Positions 6,110 to 7,518 of a stretch of DNA of 7,518 nucleotides are shown here, in pieces. The position numbers and the translations under genes are program-made. Within the stretch, counting starts at the first letter, position 1. The number at the start of each line of letters is the position of its first letter. The stretch is from an uncultured Eubacteriales bacterium (GTDB lineage Bacteria; Bacillota; Clostridia; Monoglobales; Monoglobaceae). The stretch spans positions 1 through 7,518 of the forward strand of contig URZD01000108.1 in the NCBI GenBank assembly GCA_900552305.1. Reading direction: 5' to 3'. The notes under the pieces are model-generated. The model was not told the DNA's origin. It ran no database searches and saw only the letters and a program-made list of their open reading frames with translations.

Positions 6110-7177
6110 ATGAAAAAGACATTGGGTTTGGTTTTGACGGCGGCTATGGTACTCAGCACCGCTGCATTTGCGGAGAGCGTTCCGGCAGTGCCGGGAAATG
6201 CAACAATAGGCGAGGATATTGTCATCACTCGGCAGGATATAAACAAAAGCTACAACGCAAATTTGCAGGCAAGCATGGTTATATCGGAAACAGGTGATGA
6301 TTATATAGTTGCAAAGACAGACGACGGACAGGAAATACAGCTGAATATTTCGGACGAAACCGTTCTTATCGACAGCGAGCTTGCCGCTCCGTTCAACCTC
6401 AGCGACCTGAAGGCAGGCGACAGAATTTATGTAGAGTATTCGTCGATAATGACAAGAAGCCTTCCCCCGCAGACAAGCGCGGCAATGATTGCCGTAAATG
6501 TTGAGAAGGGCGGCGGCGTAAGCCTTATCAATGTAAACAAGGTTGAAACAGACAATGACGGAAACCTTACGGTATACGACAACGAGAAGGACATCGTCCT
6601 CACCGTAGGCAAAGACGCAAGCGTTAAGCCGTACATGACGAAAAATATCGTAAAGCTTCAGGACATAACAGTCGGCTCAAAAATTCTTGCGTGGTACGAT
6701 ATTGTTACGCTCAGTATTCCGGCACAGGCATACACCGACAAGGTTGTTGCGGTAAGCATCCCCGACACGGCGGACGGCTCCTCCTTCACGCTTGTTGTAG
6801 GCGACAAAACTCTTGACATTACCGAAAAGCCGTATTACGAGGGCAACACCCTTATGGTACCCCTCCGCAAAATCGGCGAGGCTCTCGGCTACAAGGTTGG
6901 CTGGGACGAAAAGAGCGGCGCAATCACAATAGAGGACAGCAGTATACAGAAGGCAACCCTCTATGACGGCACAAAGGACGTTGTTTTTGACGGCAAGCTC
7001 AGCGCAATAGACATGAGCCGCAAGGTTGAAAACACCGTATGCACCACTGTGAACGACGGCTGCACCTTCGTTCCGCTCGATTTCTTTAAGGAATTTCTCA
7101 ACGATACAAGCGTAAAGGGTATGACCGTTACGGTTGCACCCTCCACCACTTCTATCGACTCAATCGCTACAAAGTAA
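6110..7177 (+). CDS. Exported stalk domain-containing protein with duplicated module
   Basis: The 355-residue product starts with a clear Sec signal peptide: MKKT, a hydrophobic core (5-18) and an AFA-ES cleavage site after Ala21. Residues about 60-131 and 147-218 are two copies of the same beta-rich module; shared points are the LxDLxxG pattern (97-103 and 183-189) and the motif TxSxPxQ (115-121, 200-206) followed by a valine-rich strand. Residues about 227-343 resemble the copper amine oxidase N-terminal 'stalk' domain (Cu_amine_oxidN1): MVPLRKIGEALGYKVGWDEK and a second FVPLDFF at 320-326. Despite the name, such domains are found in many Clostridia surface proteins and do not imply oxidase activity. 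No enzyme motif is seen. The start at 6110 is chosen because the signal peptide begins there; AAGGA is about 11 bases upstream (6092-6098 region). Function is unknown; it is probably cell-surface or secreted. The gene ends before a terminator and seems monocistronic. Confidence 0.88.
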   Translation: MKKTLGLVLTAAMVLSTAAFAESVPAVPGNATIGEDIVITRQDINKSYNANLQASMVISETGDDYIVAKTDDGQEIQLNISDETVLIDSELAAPFNLSDLKAGDRIYVEYSSIMTRSLPPQTSAAMIAVNVEKGGGVSLINVNKVETDNDGNLTVYDNEKDIVLTVGKDASVKPYMTKNIVKLQDITVGSKILAWYDIVTLSIPAQAYTDKVVAVSIPDTADGSSFTLVVGDKTLDITEKPYYEGNTLMVPLRKIGEALGYKVGWDEKSGAITIEDSSIQKATLYDGTKDVVFDGKLSAIDMSRKVENTVCTTVNDGCTFVPLDFFKEFLNDTSVKGMTVTVAPSTTSIDSIATK

Positions 7178-7198
7178 TACCCCCTTTCTTTCGAAAAA

Positions 7199-7228
7199 GC
7201 GTCGCGGCAAAATACTGCGGCGCCTTTT
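7199..7228 (+). terminator. Intrinsic terminator of the stalk-domain gene
   Basis: Bases 7199-7207 pair with 7215-7223 (nine pairs including two G-T wobbles) around a CAAAATA loop, followed by C and TTTT. It begins 21 bases after the stop codon and precedes the next promoter. Confidence 0.8.
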
Positions 7229-7242
7229 CATTCTATGCCGAA

Positions 7243-7271
7243 TTGACATCAGCGCTCCGATATGTTATACT
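7243..7271 (+). promoter_or_regulatory. Strong sigma-A promoter of the aldo/keto reductase gene
   Basis: A perfect -35 TTGACA (7243-7248) and -10 TATACT (7266-7271, 5 of 6) are separated by exactly 17 bases. Transcription should start near 7278, giving a leader of about 35 bases with no evident riboswitch or operator. Confidence 0.88.
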
Positions 7272-7296
7272 TTTAAAAAATACCTGACAGTATTAA

Positions 7297-7301
7297 AGGA
7301 G
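7297..7301 (+). promoter_or_regulatory. Ribosome binding site of the aldo/keto reductase gene
   Basis: AGGAG lies 10 bases before the ATG at 7312 and supports that start. Confidence 0.75.
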
Positions 7302-7311
7302 CGTTTTGATT

Positions 7312-7518
7312 ATGCGATATACAAATATAGGCGGACTTAAAAGTTCAAAAACTGTACTCGGTACCGACTACTACGGTCAGACGGTTGACAAATCCGGGGT
7401 TTTTCGGCTTATCGACCTTTACCGCGAGTACGGCGGGAATCATATAGACACCGCAAAAATCTACAGCAGCGGCGAAAGCGAGCGGCTAATCGGCGAATGG
7501 CTGCGCTCCCGCGGCAGG
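7312..7518 (+). CDS. Aldo/keto reductase, N-terminal part only (runs off window)
   Basis: The 69 codons present begin MRYTNIGGLKSSKTVLGTDY and continue through a helix to HIDTAKIY and GESERLIGEWLRSRG. This is the first beta-alpha unit of an aldo/keto reductase TIM barrel: the family pattern is a small residue-rich first strand, then DTAxxY with the catalytic Asp and Tyr (here Asp46 and Tyr51), then GxSExxxGxxL. These enzymes reduce carbonyls with NADPH. The catalytic Lys and His and the cofactor pocket lie beyond the window, so substrate class cannot be judged. It has its own near-consensus promoter and is separated from the previous gene by a terminator, so it begins a new transcription unit. 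Confidence 0.9.
   Translation, partial: MRYTNIGGLKSSKTVLGTDYYGQTVDKSGVFRLIDLYREYGGNHIDTAKIYSSGESERLIGEWLRSRGR

Noticed and set aside
1..7518. A new defence, mobile or biosynthetic system
   Set aside because: All genes but the stalk-domain protein belong to familiar housekeeping or oxidoreductase/hydrolase families, and no repeats, integrase, nuclease or toxin-like genes are visible.

Overview
The window looks like chromosomal DNA from a low-to-moderate GC Bacillota, most likely a Clostridia member. The reasons are AGGAGG-type ribosome binding sites, sigma-A style promoters, a gatCAB operon (indirect Gln-tRNA or Asn-tRNA synthesis), and a secreted 'stalk domain' protein of the Cu_amine_oxidN1 type common in Clostridia. 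Standard-code reading frames fit throughout. I see no phage, IS element, CRISPR array, tRNA or rRNA.

Layout. (1) Bases 1-965, + strand: gpsA (glycerol-3-phosphate dehydrogenase), missing its N-terminus at the window edge. (2) 1038-1537, +: a flavin reductase family gene broken by a one-base frameshift. (3) 1538-1653: two hairpins between convergent genes, acting as terminators. (4) 5882 down to 1654, - strand: a tight operon gatC-gatA-gatB-SGNH hydrolase, with gaps of 21, 15 (after correcting gatA) and 21 bases, and a plausible promoter at 5915-5943. (5) 5883-6109: a divergent, very AT-rich promoter region. (6) 6110-7177, +: an exported protein with two copies of an unrecognised beta-rich module followed by a stalk domain. 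(7) 7178-7311: a terminator, then a near-consensus promoter. (8) 7312 to the end, +: the start of an aldo/keto reductase.

How the genes work together. GatC, GatA and GatB form the amidotransferase that converts Glu-tRNA(Gln), and often Asp-tRNA(Asn), to the amidated form. The SGNH hydrolase is probably co-transcribed with them, but no functional link is evident. gpsA supplies sn-glycerol-3-phosphate for phospholipids. The other genes look like ordinary neighbours rather than one pathway.

The most notable observations are two independent single-base frame breaks. One shifts the last 29 codons of gatA, which are still intact in another frame up to the gatB ribosome binding site. The other splits the flavin reductase. 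Sequencing or assembly error is the simplest explanation, at least for gatA. I did not find a convincing new multi-gene system; the least explained gene is the duplicated-module stalk protein.
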